From: Streptomyces sp. TLI_171
GTDB taxonomy: Bacteria; Actinomycetota; Actinomycetes; Streptomycetales; Streptomycetaceae
DNA: 64,000 nucleotides
NCBI RefSeq assembly: GCF_003610255.1
Contig: NZ_RAPS01000001.1
Location: 2,728,001 to 2,792,000, forward strand
Reading direction: 5' to 3'
The translations under genes were made by a program, and so were the position numbers. Each line of letters starts with the position of its first letter. Position 1 is the first letter of the stretch. Of the stretch, positions 63,986 through 64,000 are shown piece by piece. The notes under the pieces were generated by a model, which did not search any database, was not told where the DNA came from, and saw nothing but the letters and a program-made list of their open reading frames with translations.

Positions 63986-64000
63986 GGGTCGCTCCAATGC

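Overview
The window is a 64 kb stretch of very GC-rich chromosome. Codons mostly end in G or C, GTG and TTG starts are common, and secreted proteins carry long Ser/Ala/Pro linkers. Together with tricorn-like peptidase, LAxTG sorting, GH18 chitinases and F420/FMN luciferase-like enzymes, this points to a filamentous actinomycete of the Streptomyces/Kitasatospora group. The genus cannot be fixed from sequence alone. Gene density is ordinary. There is no phage, transposase, CRISPR array or biosynthetic megasynthase.

Layout. 0-7 kb: a lutABC lactate-oxidation operon (lutC cut by the left edge) divergent from a GntR regulator, then pgi, a Na+/H+ antiporter and a tRNA-Lys. 7-15 kb: a VOC protein, chitinase 1, a tricorn-like peptidase, an Lrp regulator divergent from an LLM oxidoreductase/deaminase pair, and two tiny stress-type proteins. 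15-23 kb: adhE followed by a 214-bp relic of pyruvate formate-lyase genes, a Tat-exported phospholipase C, a pentapeptide/LtrA pair and an orphan nirD. 23-30 kb: two more identical tRNA-Lys genes, a class A PBP behind a sigma-E-like promoter, an EamA exporter whose start lies inside a 21-bp inverted repeat, a ribbon-helix-helix/RAMA-like protein, yciI beside a LuxR relic, signal peptidase I and chorismate mutase. 30-46 kb: OsmC, a PAS-GGDEF-EAL protein, an LLM oxidoreductase, DedA, a polysaccharide-deacetylase-like lipoprotein, a six-gene branched-chain-amino-acid-type ABC operon divergent from scoAB, then ung, a second LtrA and a HAD phosphatase. 46-64 kb: LysR/quinone reductase, a cell-wall-anchored LPMO, a Gfo/Idh/MocA oxidoreductase, an adenosine-deaminase-like enzyme, a lipoprotein, DUF445, an ABC-2 exporter, a GroES-like protein, Bcp and two more chitinases.

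Functional themes. Chitin use is the strongest: three multidomain GH18 chitinases and one AA10 LPMO, with a DasR-type site upstream of one chitinase and the classical 12-bp chitinase direct repeats upstream of another. The lut, adhE and pfl-relic genes suggest a former mixed-acid or microaerobic metabolism that has lost its formate branch. The ABC operon with scoAB looks like an uptake-plus-CoA-activation module for an unknown acid.

I found no clearly new multi-gene system. The best novelties are the pfl relic, the start-codon hairpin of the EamA gene, the LuxR relic and the LAxTG-anchored LPMO.
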